A stretch of DNA of 33,059 nucleotides from Thermoplasmata archaeon (lineage in GTDB: Archaea; Thermoplasmatota; Thermoplasmata; Methanomassiliicoccales; Methanomethylophilaceae): assembly GCA_015063285.1 (NCBI GenBank), contig SUST01000014.1, positions 1-33,059 on the forward strand, in the 5' to 3' direction. Each line of letters starts with the position of its first letter. Within the stretch, counting starts at the first letter, position 1. Below, piece after piece: positions 32,473 to 33,059 of this stretch. The position numbers were made by a program, and so were the translations under genes. The notes under the pieces were generated by a model. It worked only from the letters and a program-made list of their open reading frames with translations, made no database searches and was not told the origin of the DNA.

Positions 32473-32853
32473 TTACTCAATGAGCACTGCGTTAATTGCT
32501 CCATCCTGGCCAGGCCTGGATGTGATGATGGCATCTCCGATCTCTGTGGAGATGGTGGCTCCCTTGTTCATGATGTTACGCTGAACATAGTTGGGATCCG
32601 AGGGGTTAGACTTAACGGTCAGGATCTTTGCCTTGGTGACCTTGTTAGTCTTCTTGTCCATTACATTTGCGTACTCTGTGCTGAGCATACCAACCTTGAC
32701 ACTTCCGCCCATTCCGCGATACTGCTTGAGGTTCGTCGCACCGATTCTGGTGAACTGCTTCTCTCTGCTGATCTCGAATTTCCTCTTTCCCTGACTGGGG
32801 ACGAGTCTGCCGCCAGTGGGCTTTCTGTTGGATTTACCCTGCCAAAGTGCCAT
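32473..32853 (-). CDS. rps8e: Small ribosomal subunit protein eS8
   Basis: 126 residues. MALWQGKSNRKPTGGRLVPSQGKRKFEISRE is the family N-terminus, and YVQRNIMNKGATISTEIGDAIITSRPGQDGAINAVLIE the usual C-terminus. It has its own promoter: minus-strand TTTATATAG (TATA at 32882-32890) about 32 bases ahead of the ATG, and it is terminated by the palindrome at 32431-32450, so it is a single-gene transcript. Confidence 0.96.
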   Translation of the reverse strand: MALWQGKSNRKPTGGRLVPSQGKRKFEISREKQFTRIGATNLKQYRGMGGSVKVGMLSTEYANVMDKKTNKVTKAKILTVKSNPSDPNYVQRNIMNKGATISTEIGDAIITSRPGQDGAINAVLIE

Positions 32854-32881
32854 AGTAATCGAGCCCTCTAATTATAGTGCT

Positions 32882-32890
32882 CTATATAAA
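32882..32890 (-). promoter_or_regulatory. TATA box of rps8e
   Basis: CTTTATATA on the minus strand, 29-37 bases ahead of the ATG, predicts a leader of about 5-12 bases. Confidence 0.6.
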
Positions 32891-33007
32891 GATTATCAAT
32901 TTTCCGATTAATAAAAACGGTGTGTATGGCCATGATTAGAATAATCGCCTGTATTAATGTTCTGACAGATAAGCATTGAGGAAACCCTCGGTCTAGCGTC
33001 AGAATTG

Positions 33008-33059
33008 ATGATTCAACAGAATTATCTAGGAACCTTAGACACCGAACCGAAAGTGGAAA
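33008..33059 (+). CDS. Possible gene start running off the window end
   Basis: From ATG at 33008 the frame stays open to the last base, reading MIQQNYLGTLDTEPKVE. It has an ordinary amino-acid mix, and the frame is also open for about 12 codons upstream (ISIEETLGLASEL) after a TGA at 32972. A TTG at 33005 is an alternative start. Only 17 codons are visible, no family is recognised, and there is no good ribosome binding site. It could be chance. Confidence 0.2.
   Translation, partial: MIQQNYLGTLDTEPKVE

Noticed and set aside
32922-32975. 17-codon frame MAMIRIIACINVLTDKH
   Set aside because: It is too short, has no ribosome binding site or relatives that I recognise, and lies in a promoter-like gap.
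1-33059. CRISPR array, insertion sequence or prophage
   Set aside because: No regularly spaced repeats, transposase or integrase, or flanking direct repeats were seen.

Overview
The window looks like a piece of a methanogenic archaeon, most likely of the order Methanomassiliicoccales (Thermoplasmata). Three things support this: wholly archaeal information-processing genes (aIF2-alpha, Nop10, S27e, L44e, S8e, SRP19, the exosome and proteasome cluster, KEOPS Pcc1); an hdrA-mvhDGA gene cluster for H2-dependent heterodisulfide reduction; and stop codons that, in every gene checked, are TGA or TAA and never TAG, as expected where TAG is kept for pyrrolysine. The lineage call is inference. No pyl or methyltransferase gene lies in the window.

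Layout. (1) 20-3125, minus strand: an intron-bearing tRNA-Tyr, then a translation operon read right to left (rpl44e, rps27e, aif2a, nop10, PAC2-family gene) and rpiA. (2) 3201-3869, plus: dph6, divergent from rpiA. (3) 3858-9995, minus: a tight operon of a 1238-residue HRDC/DUF4011-type helicase-nuclease, a CopZ-like chaperone and a CopA copper ATPase. (4) 10044-15767: an FlK-like thioesterase, a DHA2 drug exporter, a frameshifted TctA-like permease, tyrS, a DHH phosphoesterase and a small membrane-anchored unknown. (5) 15816-17932, minus: an ABC-2 exporter pair. (6) 18009-23075, minus: the archaeal exosome/proteasome supraoperon (rnp2, psmA, SBDS, rrp4, rrp41, rrp42, rpl37ae, rpo12, pcc1, pfdB), closed by a hairpin terminator. 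(7) 23076-23515: a 440-base AT-rich gene-free region with repeated TTAAC-n3-GTTAA dyads and promoters. (8) 23576-29736, plus: hdrA (tandem fusion), mvhD, mvhG, mvhA, closed by two hairpins. (9) 29887-32853, minus: a metallophosphoesterase, NAD(P)HX repair enzyme, SRP19 and rps8e.

How the genes work together. The Mvh hydrogenase and HdrA would, with HdrBC encoded elsewhere, couple H2 oxidation to reduction of CoM-S-S-CoB and ferredoxin. The supraoperon couples RNA processing and decay, ribosome maturation and protein turnover. The helicase-nuclease-copZ-copA unit is an unexpected pairing of a likely genome-defence protein with copper export. The most unusual items are that operon, the rearranged double HdrA, the 60-residue Ala/Lys/Pro-rich tail at the front of MvhG, and the paired operator-like dyads ahead of hdrA.
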